A DNA stretch of 64,000 nt, from assembly GCF_017876095.1 (NCBI RefSeq), contig NZ_JAGINM010000006.1:186001-250000 (forward strand), in the 5' to 3' direction. Below the pieces are notes generated by a model. That model saw only the letters and a program-made list of their open reading frames with translations, searched no databases and was not told the origin of the DNA. This document shows positions 49,850-58,202 of this stretch, piece by piece. Source of the DNA: Azospirillum agricola. Lineage in GTDB: Bacteria > Pseudomonadota > Alphaproteobacteria > Azospirillales > Azospirillaceae. Position 1 is the stretch's first letter, and each line of letters begins with the position of its first letter. The translations under genes were made by a program, and so were the position numbers.

Positions 49850-50310
49850 TGCCGATCGTCCAGGCGGTGTTCGCCATCGCCCTGATGGCCATGGCGGTGG
49901 CGGGCGGCATCCAGTACGTCAACCCTGGTGCTGCGACCGCCAACCGTCTCGCCTCCCAGGCCGACGCCGGCTTCTCGTCGCTCGAAAGCGCCTTCCGCAG
50001 CCGGCAGGCCACGGGAGCGGCCGCCCCCGCCGCCGACGCGTGGCGGACGGCGCTGTTTCCCGCCCATGGCAGCCTGCCGGCGGCCGTGGCGGGGCTGTCC
50101 TGGTCCTACGGCGTCCAAGCGGAGGGGGTCTGGTTCTGCCTGTCCGGCCCGCTGTCCGGCGACCCGGCCAAGGCCCCGGTCCGCAACGCGCTGAACGCCC
50201 TGTCGACGCGGCGCCCGCAGGGGCTCTACGACGTCACGCGGGAGTGCGGCGGCGACGGCGGCACGCCGGACGGCACGATCGCCGCCACCTTGTGGATGCA
50301 GAGACCCTGA
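49849..50310 (+). CDS. Minor pilin-like membrane-anchored protein
   Basis: A 153-aa protein whose ATG overlaps the ATPase stop codon (TGATG). It begins with a hydrophobic helix (about 3-22, IVQAVFAIALMAMAVAGGIQ) followed by a short amphipathic helix (ADAGFSSLESAFRSRQ), the layout of minor pilins, and a small globular domain with WSYGVQAEGVWFCLSG and a second cysteine (YDVTRECGGDGG) for a possible disulfide. No prepilin cleavage motif is visible. It is the last gene of the pilus-like locus and converges on norD. Confidence 0.65.
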   Translation: MPIVQAVFAIALMAMAVAGGIQYVNPGAATANRLASQADAGFSSLESAFRSRQATGAAAPAADAWRTALFPAHGSLPAAVAGLSWSYGVQAEGVWFCLSGPLSGDPAKAPVRNALNALSTRRPQGLYDVTRECGGDGGTPDGTIAATLWMQRP

Positions 50311-50346
50311 AGCGCGCCGGTTTCGTCCGGGGCCATGCGCGCCGGG

Positions 50347-52263
50347 TCACGGGTTGCCGGCGACCTGCCGGTAGAGCGCCGGCAGCGCCTTGGTCAGGTG
50401 GGCGGCCTGCGGGAAGATCGCGTAGGCGCCGCGCCCGAACAGATAGGGCACATAGTCGCGCGCCTCGGCGTCGATGGTGACGCCGAACACCGCCAGCCCG
50501 TCCTTGCGGGCCTCGCGGATCGCCTGCCGGGTGTCCTCGATGCCGTAGCGGCCCTCGTAATGGTCGATGTCGTTCGGCTTGCCGTCCGACAGCACCACCA
50601 GCAGCCGGTGGCGGTTCGGCCGTTCGGCGAGCCGGGCGGCGGCGTGGCGGATGGCGGCGCCCATGCGGGTGTACCAGCCGGGCTTCAACGCGCCGATGCG
50701 GCGCGTCACCGTGGATCCCAGCGGCTCGCCGAAGCCCTTCAGCGTCTGCACCCGCACCCAGTCGCGCCGTTTGGAGGTGAAGGCGTAGAGCGCGTGGTCG
50801 TCGCCGCAGGCGGTCAGCCCATGGGTCAGCGCCAGCAGCGCCTCCTTCTCCACGTCGAGCACGCGGCGCCCGTCGATCCAGCCGTCGGTGGACAGCGAGG
50901 CGTCGACCAGCACCGCCACCGCCAGATCGCGCGCCGCGCTGCGGGCCTGGCAATGCACGCGGTCGCTGCCGGCCCCGCCGGCGCGCAGGTCGGCGCGGCT
51001 GCGCACCAGCGCCGCCAGATCCAGCTCCTCGCCGTCGCTCTGGCCAGTGAACAGGATGCGGCGCGGACGCAGCGCCTCGAACTGGCGGCGCACTTGACGG
51101 ATGCGGCGCAGCGCCGTCTCGTCGGGTTGCCACGCCTCGCCCTCGGCCGGGGCGGTCTCGGCGATCACCCGGCAATGGTGGGGGTGGTGAGCGTGACGAC
51201 GATGGTCCCATTCCGGATAGGTCAGGGTGGCGGCGAGCGGGGTGACGTCGATGGCCGGCGGCGCCAGATCGAGGTCGAGCTTCAGCGTGGTCGACGCCTT
51301 GCGCTGGTGCGTGCCGACGGCGATCTCGTCGAGATCGTCGGCCGCCTTGCGGGCGTTGTCCGCGTCGTCGTCGTCGACCGCGCGCGGGATGTTCAGCGCC
51401 TCGGCGAGGCTCAGCATCTTCTCGAAGCGGTTCAGGATCAGCGGGTCGTCGCGCTTGATCTGGTCGGTCGCCCGCCGGGTCGCCTTGCGGCGGCGGCCGT
51501 CGCCCTCCCGCGCGGCCGGGCTCTCGATGGGGCCGTCGTCGGCGGTCGCCGCGTCGTTGCCCGCCATCCCGGTCGCCAGCCCCCAGAGCGGCACCGGCAA
51601 CAGCCGGCGGTACTCGAAGGGCGCCGGAAAGGCGCTCAGGGGAAAGGCGGGATCGAGCATGCGCTCGACCTCGGCGTCGGCGTCGGCCGCGCCGAGCAGG
51701 ACGAGCGTCGCGCGCTCCACGGCGGCCTCGACCGGCGGCAGGCGGCGGAGCGGGCGGATCGCGGCGACGGCGGCGGCCAGTTCCGCGTGATGGGCGGCGA
51801 GCCCCGGCCAGCGCGCCAGCACCCGCGCCGTGGTGCGGGCGGCGTCGCGCAGCGCCTGGAGGTCGGCCTGCAACGGGTCGCCGGCCGGCACCGCCGGCTC
51901 GGCGTGGGCGAAATAGGCGGCGAGCCACTCGTACAGCCGCTCGTTCATCCGGGGATCGGGAAACAGGTCGATCGCCGCCGGAAGCTGGAGCACGTCGCCG
52001 TCGAGCGCCGGCCGCTCGACCCGCTCGGTCCCCAGCCCGATGCGGGCCATCAGGGACAGCCGGTGGTCCGACCCGGCGGCGCTGCCGGAGGACAGCCGCA
52101 CGCCGCGGTCGCCGCCCAGCGCGCGGAAGAAGACGGCGAGGCGCGGGCGCAGCGACTCCAGCGTCACCGCCGCCTCCGGGTGGCGCGGGTAGCTCGACCG
52201 GTTGCCGACCAGACGATGCCACAGCCGGCCGATGGTTTCCTCCGGCTCGAACAACGCGATCAT
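50347..52263 (-). CDS. norD: Nitric oxide reductase activation protein NorD (VWA)
   Basis: The 638-aa protein ends with a von Willebrand A domain with a MIDAS loop VAVLVDASLSTDG and VVLSDGKPNDIDHYEGRYGI, preceded by an acidic, variable middle (residues 240-330). NorD works with the NorQ AAA+ ATPase to activate the NorCB complex, probably inserting iron. It is the last gene of norCBQD and lies 36 bp after norQ. The family assignment is clear; the chaperone mechanism is known only in outline. Confidence 0.93.
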   Translation of the reverse strand: MIALFEPEETIGRLWHRLVGNRSSYPRHPEAAVTLESLRPRLAVFFRALGGDRGVRLSSGSAAGSDHRLSLMARIGLGTERVERPALDGDVLQLPAAIDLFPDPRMNERLYEWLAAYFAHAEPAVPAGDPLQADLQALRDAARTTARVLARWPGLAAHHAELAAAVAAIRPLRRLPPVEAAVERATLVLLGAADADAEVERMLDPAFPLSAFPAPFEYRRLLPVPLWGLATGMAGNDAATADDGPIESPAAREGDGRRRKATRRATDQIKRDDPLILNRFEKMLSLAEALNIPRAVDDDDADNARKAADDLDEIAVGTHQRKASTTLKLDLDLAPPAIDVTPLAATLTYPEWDHRRHAHHPHHCRVIAETAPAEGEAWQPDETALRRIRQVRRQFEALRPRRILFTGQSDGEELDLAALVRSRADLRAGGAGSDRVHCQARSAARDLAVAVLVDASLSTDGWIDGRRVLDVEKEALLALTHGLTACGDDHALYAFTSKRRDWVRVQTLKGFGEPLGSTVTRRIGALKPGWYTRMGAAIRHAAARLAERPNRHRLLVVLSDGKPNDIDHYEGRYGIEDTRQAIREARKDGLAVFGVTIDAEARDYVPYLFGRGAYAIFPQAAHLTKALPALYRQVAGNP

Positions 52264-52299
52264 AACCGCTCCATCAGGGCAGCTTCAACAGGATTGGGG

Positions 52300-53109
52300 T
52301 CAGCCGAGCGTGACGTCGGCAACGCGCAGCAGCGCCGCGCGCACGTCGGCGTCGTCGGTCAGCGGCTCGATCAGGGCGGCGCGGATGGCGCGCTCGGGCT
52401 TCATGCCGGAGCGGATCAGCGTCGCGCAGTAGATCAACAGGCGGGTCGACACGCCCTCCTCCAGATCCTGGCCCTTGAGCGCGCGCAGCGCGTTGGCGAG
52501 GCGGACCAGCGGGGCGACGCGGGATTCGGGCAGGCCGCTCTCGGCGGCGACGATGGGGATTTCCTGCTCGGCCTTGGGGAAGTCGAACTCGACGGCGAGG
52601 AAGCGCTGGCGGGTGCTCGGCTTCAGCGCCTTCAGGACGTTCTGGTAGCCGGGGTTGTAGCTCGCCACCAGCATGAAGCCATCCGGCGCCTCCAGCGTCT
52701 CGCCGGTGCGCTCCAGCGGCAGGATGCGGCGGTCGTCGGTCAGCGGGTGCAGCACGACGGTGACGTCCTTGCGCGCCTCCACCACCTCGTCGAGGTAGCA
52801 GATGGCGCCCTCGCGCACGGCGCGGGTCAGCGGTCCGTCGGTCCACACCGTGTCGCCGCCCTTCAGCAGGTAGCGCCCGGTCAGGTCGGCGGCGGTCAGG
52901 TCGTCGTGGCAGGAGACGGTGTAGAGCGGACGCCCCAGCCGGGCCGCCATGTGGGCGACGAAGCGGGTCTTGCCGCAGCCGGTCGGCCCCTTCAGCAGCA
53001 GGGGCAGGCGGTGGTTGAAGGCGTGTTCGAACAGCGCGCACTCGTCGGCGACCGGCTGGTAGAACGGCAGGGAGGCGGGCTGGACGGGGAAGGCGGCGCT
53101 GTCGGGCAT
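52300..53109 (-). CDS. norQ: Nitric oxide reductase AAA+ ATPase NorQ
   Basis: A 269-aa MoxR-type AAA+ protein: Walker A LLLKGPTGCGKTRFVAHMAA, Walker B AICYLDEVVEARKDVTVVLH, sensor GFMLVASYNPGYQNVLKALK and STRQRFLAVEFDFP. It activates the nitric oxide reductase with NorD. ATG 53109 is preferred to an upstream start since MPDSAAFPVQPASLPFYQPV matches NorQ proteins. It follows norB by 108 bp. Confidence 0.95.
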   Translation of the reverse strand: MPDSAAFPVQPASLPFYQPVADECALFEHAFNHRLPLLLKGPTGCGKTRFVAHMAARLGRPLYTVSCHDDLTAADLTGRYLLKGGDTVWTDGPLTRAVREGAICYLDEVVEARKDVTVVLHPLTDDRRILPLERTGETLEAPDGFMLVASYNPGYQNVLKALKPSTRQRFLAVEFDFPKAEQEIPIVAAESGLPESRVAPLVRLANALRALKGQDLEEGVSTRLLIYCATLIRSGMKPERAIRAALIEPLTDDADVRAALLRVADVTLG

Positions 53110-53217
53110 CGCGAAACACTCCGGAAGGAAAAAGACGGCCCCCGCGCCGCCAATCTGTCCGAGTGGGGGACGCGGGAGCCGAGGGGACGTCACTGGGAAA
53201 ACGTCACTGGAGAACCG

Positions 53218-54567
53218 TCACTCCGCGGGCTGGTAGCTGGTCGGGATCGAGGCCGGCCGTTCCTCGCGCGCCGGTCCGAAGATGGCGTAGAGGTAGAGCA
53301 GCACGCCCGCCCCCACGGCGACACCGGCGCCGAGGCGCATCCAGTAGAACAGCGCCAACTGCTCCTGGACCTCCATGTAGTCCATGCCCATGACGCGCTG
53401 GAGATGGGTCTGCACGACGCCGGCCACGGTCAGCGCGAAGGTCATGAAGGCCATGCCGCCGCTCATCAGCCAGAAGCTCCACATGTTGAGGACCTGGTTG
53501 TAGGGCTGCACGCCGCGCAGGTAGGGCATCGCGTAGGTGATGATCGCGAGGTTGATCATCGCGTAGGCGCCGTAGAAGGCGAGGTGCCCGTGCGCCGCCG
53601 TCACCTGGGTGCCGTGGGTGTAGTAGTTGATCGGGGCCAGCGTGTGCAGGAAGCCCCACAGCCCGGCGCCGAAGAAGGCGAAGACCGCGCAGCCGAGCGA
53701 CCACAGCATCGCCGCCTTGTTGGGGTGACGCCGCCCGCTCTTCCACACCATCATGAAGGAGAAGACGACCATGGTGAAGAAGGGCGCCACCTCCAGCGTC
53801 GAGAAGATCGAACCGATCCACTGCCAGTAGCCCGGCGTGCCGATCCAGTAATAATGGTGGCCGGTGCCGAGGATGCCGCTGAACAGCGCCAGCCCGACGA
53901 TGGCGTAGAGCCACTTCTCGACGATCTCGCGGTCGACGCCGGTCATCTTGATCATCAGGAAGGCGAGGATCGAGGCCATCACCAGTTCCCACACGCCCTC
54001 GACCCAGAGATGGACGACGTACCACCAGTACATCTTGTCCAGCGCCAGATTGGCAGGGTTGTAGAAGGAGAACAGGAAGAACAGCGCGATGCCCCACATG
54101 CCCACCAGCAGGATGTTGGTGATCACCGTACGGCGGCCCTTCAGCACCGTCATGGTGATGTTGTAGAGGAACATCAGCGCGACGACGACGATGGCGGCCT
54201 TGATCCAGGTCGGCTGTTCCAGGAACTCGCGCCCCTCGTGGACGCGGAAGACGTAGCCGACGACGGCGGCCAGCGCCCCGAAGACGAACAGGCCGAGCTG
54301 GATCAGCGCCAGCTTGGGACTGTGCAGCTCGACCTCCGACTCCTCGGGGATCAGGTAGTAGGCGGCGCCGAAGAAGCCGATCAGCAGCCAGACGATCAGC
54401 GCGTTGGTGTGGATCATCCGGATGAGGTTGAAGGGCAGCAGCTCCGACAGCGTGTTGGGCAGCACATAGACGACGCCGGCCAGCAGCCCGACCAGGATCT
54501 GCACCCCGAACAGCCCCATCGCCGCCGCGAAGTACCAGAGGGCGACCTTTTGCGATTCGTATTTCAT
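53218..54567 (-). CDS. norB: Nitric oxide reductase large subunit NorB
   Basis: NorB (449 aa, about 12 membrane helices) reduces two NO to N2O at a heme b3/FeB site in the inner membrane. Heme and iron histidines are in LIRMIHTNALIVWLL, VVHLWVEGVWELVMASILAF, GTGHHYYWIGTPGYWQ and VTAAHGHLAFYGAYAMINL; the NorB glutamates are in the WVEGVWELV segment. ATG 54567 follows the norC stop by 14 bp. Together with norC it forms the cytochrome c-dependent enzyme. Confidence 0.97.
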   Translation of the reverse strand: MKYESQKVALWYFAAAMGLFGVQILVGLLAGVVYVLPNTLSELLPFNLIRMIHTNALIVWLLIGFFGAAYYLIPEESEVELHSPKLALIQLGLFVFGALAAVVGYVFRVHEGREFLEQPTWIKAAIVVVALMFLYNITMTVLKGRRTVITNILLVGMWGIALFFLFSFYNPANLALDKMYWWYVVHLWVEGVWELVMASILAFLMIKMTGVDREIVEKWLYAIVGLALFSGILGTGHHYYWIGTPGYWQWIGSIFSTLEVAPFFTMVVFSFMMVWKSGRRHPNKAAMLWSLGCAVFAFFGAGLWGFLHTLAPINYYTHGTQVTAAHGHLAFYGAYAMINLAIITYAMPYLRGVQPYNQVLNMWSFWLMSGGMAFMTFALTVAGVVQTHLQRVMGMDYMEVQEQLALFYWMRLGAGVAVGAGVLLYLYAIFGPAREERPASIPTSYQPAE

Positions 54568-54581
54568 GACGGTTAGTCTCC

Positions 54582-55034
54582 TCAGCCCGACAGCTTGGGC
54601 GGCCAGTTCTGGGTGTTGATCCGGCTGGTCCATTCCAGGAAGGCGCCGAGATCCTCGACCTCCCGGTCGGTCAGGTTGAACTGGGGCATCTGGCGCCGGC
54701 CCTCGATGCCGGACGGCTGGGCGGCCATCCAGCCCTTCAGCGCGGTGACGGCGCCCTCATGGTCCTTGTCGCCGCCGTAGCGCAGCCAGACATTGCCCAG
54801 CTCCGGCGCGAAATAGGCGCCCTCGCCCAGCAGGGTGTGGCAGTTGATGCAGGCGTTCTTTTCCCAGACATGCTTGCCGCGGGCGACCGCGTCGGTCAGC
54901 CCGGCGCTGTCGGTGCCTTTGTTGACGATGTAGTTGTGGCTGAGCGCGGTCAGCCCGACGAAGGCTGCGAAGAAGAACAGCGATCCGCCGTAGAAGATGT
55001 TGCGCGCGGCCGCCTTGGTGAAGCGTTCGGTCAT
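54582..55034 (-). CDS. norC: Nitric oxide reductase cytochrome c subunit NorC
   Basis: The 150-aa subunit has one N-terminal membrane helix (about 15-33, YGGSLFFFAAFVGLTALS) and a heme c motif CINCHTLLGEGAYFAPELG (Cys-x2-Cys-His), with the axial methionine probably in RRQMPQFNLTDRE. It passes electrons from periplasmic cytochromes to NorB. ATG 55034. It is first in the leftward nor operon; an FNR/NnrR-type palindrome is 90 bp upstream. Confidence 0.96.
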   Translation of the reverse strand: MTERFTKAAARNIFYGGSLFFFAAFVGLTALSHNYIVNKGTDSAGLTDAVARGKHVWEKNACINCHTLLGEGAYFAPELGNVWLRYGGDKDHEGAVTALKGWMAAQPSGIEGRRQMPQFNLTDREVEDLGAFLEWTSRINTQNWPPKLSG

Positions 55035-55123
55035 CGCTCGGGATCCCAGGATAGAGGCGGGTGAGGTCAGCGGGTGGTCCACCACCGGTCGGTCCATTAA
55101 TTGAGCGCCGCGCCAGGACATTC

Positions 55124-55139
55124 CTTGACCGTGGTCAAG
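55124..55139. promoter_or_regulatory. FNR/NnrR-type box between norC and norE
   Basis: CTTGACCGTGGTCAAG is a perfect 16-bp palindrome with TTGAC-N4-GTCAA half-sites, the pattern bound by NnrR/Dnr/FNR-family NO and oxygen regulators. It lies between divergent norCBQD and norEF, 64 bp before norE and 97 bp before norC, so it can serve both promoters. The regulator itself is not in the window. Confidence 0.8.
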
Positions 55140-55195
55140 CCGCCCCGGCGCCGGCCGGTCTAGGGTGCCGGCCGTCGAGCAAGAGGAAGGCAACG

Positions 55196-55762
55196 ATGGG
55201 CAGCCGCGCTTTGGATGACCGGCCGGATGGGTTTTCCGGCCTGCCCGGCAATCTGATGATGTGGATCCTGATCCTGGGCGAACTGGCGGTGTTCGGCGCC
55301 GCCTTCGTCGGCTTCGCCGTCGCCCGCGCGCTCGATCCCGTCCCCTTCGCGGCCGGGCAGGCGCATCTGGACGGGACGCTGGGCGCCGTCAACACCATGG
55401 TGCTGGTGACCAGCGGTTTCATCGCCGCGCGCGGCGTCGCCGCCGGCCGGCGCGGCCGGCCGGCGCTGGCGCGCCGCCGGATGCTGGCGGCGGCGGCGGT
55501 CGGTTCGGTCTTCCTGGCGGTCAAGGCGGTGGAGTACGCGGCGACGCTGGGGGCCGGCCTGTCGATCGACAGCGACACCTTCTTCGCGCTCTATTTCCTG
55601 CTGACCGGCTTCCACGCGCTGCACGTCGTGATGGGGATCGCCGTGCTGGCCATCGTCGCCCGCTGGCCCAGCGTGGAGAATCTGGAGACCGGCGCCGCCT
55701 TCTGGCACATGGTCGATCTGATCTGGGTGATCCTCTACCCGCTCGTCTATCTCGTGCGATGA
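55196..55762 (+). CDS. norE: NorE, cytochrome c oxidase subunit III-like membrane protein
   Basis: The 188-aa protein has five hydrophobic segments and subunit III-like residues ([58 protein letters not shown]). NorE with NorF promotes normal NO reductase activity in Paracoccus and relatives. ATG 55196 is preceded by AGAGGAAGG. It is transcribed rightward, divergent from norC, with norF 13 bp later. Confidence 0.9.
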   Translation: MGSRALDDRPDGFSGLPGNLMMWILILGELAVFGAAFVGFAVARALDPVPFAAGQAHLDGTLGAVNTMVLVTSGFIAARGVAAGRRGRPALARRRMLAAAAVGSVFLAVKAVEYAATLGAGLSIDSDTFFALYFLLTGFHALHVVMGIAVLAIVARWPSVENLETGAAFWHMVDLIWVILYPLVYLVR

Positions 55763-55775
55763 AAGGAAATCGATC

Positions 55776-56075
55776 ATGAGGATCGATCGCCTCACGTGGT
55801 CCTGGCTGATCCTGCTCGGGCTGTCGACCGTCACGCTGCTGTTCGCGCAACACGAGGAGTCCGGATCCGGCGTCGGAATCGCCGGGGCGGCGCTGCTTCT
55901 GGCGGTCGCGGTGGCCAAGGGGCGGGAAATCCTGCTGCATTACCTGGAGCTGGACCGCGCCGGAGCCGGCTGGCGGGTGCTGCTGTCGGGCTATCTGGTT
56001 CTGCTGTGCGGGGCGATCCTGCTGGTCCACGCCGCCGGGACATGGGGCTGGATCGGGCCGGGAGGCACGCCATGA
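55776..56075 (+). CDS. norF: NorF, small cytochrome oxidase subunit IV-like protein
   Basis: A 99-aa membrane protein with about three hydrophobic segments (LTWSWLILLGLSTVTLLFAQ, GVGIAGAALLLAVAVAKGRE, LLSGYLVLLCGAILLVHAAG). KGREILLHYLELDRA is typical of NorF/subunit IV-like proteins. It follows norE by 13 bp and its stop overlaps the ATG of a 51-aa membrane peptide gene (ATGA). Confidence 0.83.
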   Translation: MRIDRLTWSWLILLGLSTVTLLFAQHEESGSGVGIAGAALLLAVAVAKGREILLHYLELDRAGAGWRVLLSGYLVLLCGAILLVHAAGTWGWIGPGGTP

Positions 56076-56227
56076 CCGACATGAAGCTCGGCCTGCTGCT
56101 GGCCGCCGCCGCCGTGATCGGCATGGGGATCGCCCTGCACCGCCAGCGGGCGCTCGGGCGCGGCGGGCTGGCGCTGGTGATCGTCTCGACCCTGGCCATC
56201 ACCGCGTCGCTGTTCTTGACGCAGTGA
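56072..56227 (+). CDS. 51-aa two-helix membrane peptide, unknown function
   Basis: A small protein translationally coupled to norF through an ATGA overlap. Sequence features are two hydrophobic helices (KLGLLLAAAAVIGMGIALHR and GLALVIVSTLAITASLFLT) separated by a basic turn (HRQRALGR). It is not recognised. Position directly after norEF suggests a part in NO reductase assembly or membrane stability, but this is inference. Confidence 0.65.
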   Translation: MTDMKLGLLLAAAAVIGMGIALHRQRALGRGGLALVIVSTLAITASLFLTQ

Positions 56228-56281
56228 CGGGTTCCGGTGTGCCTTGTGGGCGGGCAGAAACGGTCGCCGGGGGCGGGACAG

Positions 56282-57196
56282 ATGGACACGGAAACGGCCC
56301 GCACCTTCCTTGAGGTCGCGGCGGCGGGCAGCTTCGTCGCGGCGGCGGAGCGGCTGCACGTCACCCAGTCGACGGTCAGCACGCGCATCCGCCAGCTGGA
56401 GGAGCAGCTCGGCTGCCGCCTCTTCCTACGCACCAAGAGCGGGGCGGCGCTGACCCCCGGCGGGGTGCGGTTCCAGCGCCACGCCGTCGCCATGATGCGG
56501 CTGTGGGAGCAGGCCCGCCAGGAGGCGGCGCTGCCGCCGGGCCACCGCGCGCTGCTGCGCATCGGCAGCGAGGCCGGGCTGTGGAACCGCATGCTGCACC
56601 GCTGGATCCCCTGGATGCGCCGCAACGCCGCCGACATCGCGCTGCGCTGCGAGGTCGGGCTGGCCGACGGTCTGCTCCAGTCGCTGCGGGAGGGCACGCT
56701 CGACCTCGGCATCATGTACTCGCCGCGCAACACGCCGGGCCTGAAGATCAGCCTGCTGATGGAGGAGGAGCTGGTTCTGCTGCGCATCCCTGGCGAACAG
56801 GGGGAGGGAGGGGGCGGCGAATACGTCCACATCGACTGGAGCGACGATTTCCAGCGCAAGATCCACCTGCGCCACCCGGAGGCGCAAACGACGCCGCTGT
56901 CGATCGGCGTCGGCACGCTGGGGCTCGATTACCTGAAACAGTGCGGCGGCACCGGTCACTTCCCGCGCGGACTGGTGCAGCCGCTGGTCGACGAGGGGCT
57001 CGCCGAGATCCTGCCGGAAACCCACCCCTTCAATCTGCCGATCTACGCGGTCCACCCGGTGGAAGCCGATTCCGGCGTTCTGGAGGCCGCCTTCACCGGC
57101 CTGCGGGCGATCCTGTCGCGCGCGCCGCAGCCGGCGCCGGAGATGCCCCCGGACAGCGGGAAGCCTTCGGAAACACCGATGATATCCATCGAATAG
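56282..57196 (+). CDS. LysR-family transcriptional regulator
   Basis: A 304-aa regulator with an N-terminal helix-turn-helix (RTFLEVAAAGSFVAAAERLH, TQSTVSTRIRQLEEQLG) and a LysR substrate domain (LADGLLQSLREGTLDLGIMY). Its effector is unknown. It lies between norEF and nirK on the same strand, an unusual place for a LysR protein, and may regulate the neighbouring genes or simply be carried along. ATG 56282 is preceded by GGGGGCGGGACAG. Confidence 0.9.
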   Translation: MDTETARTFLEVAAAGSFVAAAERLHVTQSTVSTRIRQLEEQLGCRLFLRTKSGAALTPGGVRFQRHAVAMMRLWEQARQEAALPPGHRALLRIGSEAGLWNRMLHRWIPWMRRNAADIALRCEVGLADGLLQSLREGTLDLGIMYSPRNTPGLKISLLMEEELVLLRIPGEQGEGGGGEYVHIDWSDDFQRKIHLRHPEAQTTPLSIGVGTLGLDYLKQCGGTGHFPRGLVQPLVDEGLAEILPETHPFNLPIYAVHPVEADSGVLEAAFTGLRAILSRAPQPAPEMPPDSGKPSETPMISIE

Positions 57197-57310
57197 TTTC
57201 GCTTTTCAACCATCGTCAACTCCGTAAAGTCGCGTGACCAATCCAGGCTGGGAACACAAGACGATGTCGCGTGGAACTCGGCCGGACAACCAGAAAAACG
57301 GGAAAAGGTC

Positions 57311-57532
57311 ATGACGGATCACGCGCTCGACGGCTCGGAAATCCTTGATGGAACCGAACAGGACGACCCTCACGCCCACAAATCGGAGTCACCATGGGTG
57401 GTTTTCCCCGGTCTGATCTTTCTGCTGATCATGCCGCTCGGAATCATTTTCCACCCGAGCTGGCTGGCGGCGCTGGCCGAACTCGGGACGCTCACCATGT
57501 TCATCATCATCTTCCGGCTGACGCGCCTGTGA
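57311..57532 (+). CDS. 73-aa membrane protein, unknown function
   Basis: A small protein with an acidic N-terminus (about 1-25, EILDGTEQDDPHAHKSESPW) and two hydrophobic segments (VVFPGLIFLLIMPLGIIFH and LAALAELGTLTMFIIIFRL) ending in a basic tail. Not recognised. GGGAAAAGG precedes the ATG. It lies between the LysR gene and the PAS protein in the denitrification island, one base or so before the longer PAS frame begins. Confidence 0.6.
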   Translation: MTDHALDGSEILDGTEQDDPHAHKSESPWVVFPGLIFLLIMPLGIIFHPSWLAALAELGTLTMFIIIFRLTRL

Positions 57533-57578
57533 CGTGACCACGGCTGGAACGGCCAGGAACCCAGGAAAGAGCCCGACC

Positions 57579-58040
57579 ATGGACCCGCAACCCCGGCAGC
57601 CGGCGGACTCCACCCTCTCCGCCGACACGCTGGCCCGGCTCGGCGACGCGCTGCTGCGCAGCGCCGCCGACGCCATCGTCTATTCCGGCCGGGACGGCCG
57701 GATCGCGTTCTGGAACGAGGGGGCGGAACGCCTCTTCGGTTTCAGCGCCGCGGAGGCGCTCGGCCAGTCCCTCGACCTGATCATACCGGAACGCCAGCGT
57801 CCCCGTCATTGGGAGGGGTACGACGCCGTGATGGCGACGGGCGAGAGCCGCTACGGCAAGGGCGACCTGCTGTCGGTCCCGGCCCTGCACAAGGATGGGC
57901 GCCGCATCTCCGTGGAGTTCACCATCGTGCCGCTCCACGACGGGGATGGCGGGATGCTCGGCATGGCGGCGGTCCTGCGCGACGTCACAGCCCGCTTCGA
58001 GGAATTGAAGGCGCTGCGCCGTCAAGTCGCCGGACGGTAA
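57579..58040 (+). CDS. Single PAS-domain protein
   Basis: A 153-aa soluble protein that is essentially one PAS domain: LLRSAADAIVYSGRDGRIAF, WNEGAERLFGFSAAEALGQS, DLIIPERQRPRHWEGYDAVM, GLPALHKDGRRISVEFTIVP-like strand and VLRDVTARFEELKALR as the C-terminal linker helix. No kinase, cyclase or DNA-binding output is attached. Beside nirK it could be a small sensor of redox or NO acting through a partner, but ligand and output are unknown. ATG 57579 is preceded by AGGAAAGAG. Confidence 0.82.
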   Translation: MDPQPRQPADSTLSADTLARLGDALLRSAADAIVYSGRDGRIAFWNEGAERLFGFSAAEALGQSLDLIIPERQRPRHWEGYDAVMATGESRYGKGDLLSVPALHKDGRRISVEFTIVPLHDGDGGMLGMAAVLRDVTARFEELKALRRQVAGR

Positions 58041-58126
58041 CGACCACGAACATCGCAATCGATTCAAAAGCAATTCATTGGATCCCATCAATATCACAAC
58101 CTGAACGGCAAATAGAGAGGCGCGGC

Positions 58127-58140
58127 TTGACGGCGGTCAA
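58127..58140 (+). promoter_or_regulatory. FNR/NnrR-type box upstream of nirK
   Basis: TTGACGGCGGTCAA has the same TTGAC-N4-GTCAA form as the norC-norE box. Its centre is about 70 bp upstream of the nirK ATG, consistent with an activator site about 41 bp before a start of transcription near 58175. The site lies 87-100 bp after the PAS gene, so nirK can have its own promoter. Confidence 0.75.
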
Positions 58141-58202
58141 TCGGCCAGCCGTCTTGTCGGGCGACACTCGGTCCATACGAAACGCATCGAATGGACCGTG
58201 CC

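Noticed and set aside
50335..54576. Long plus-strand open frame across norB, norQ and norD (about 1413 codons)
   Set aside because: Antisense to three confidently identified nor genes; no domain resemblance.
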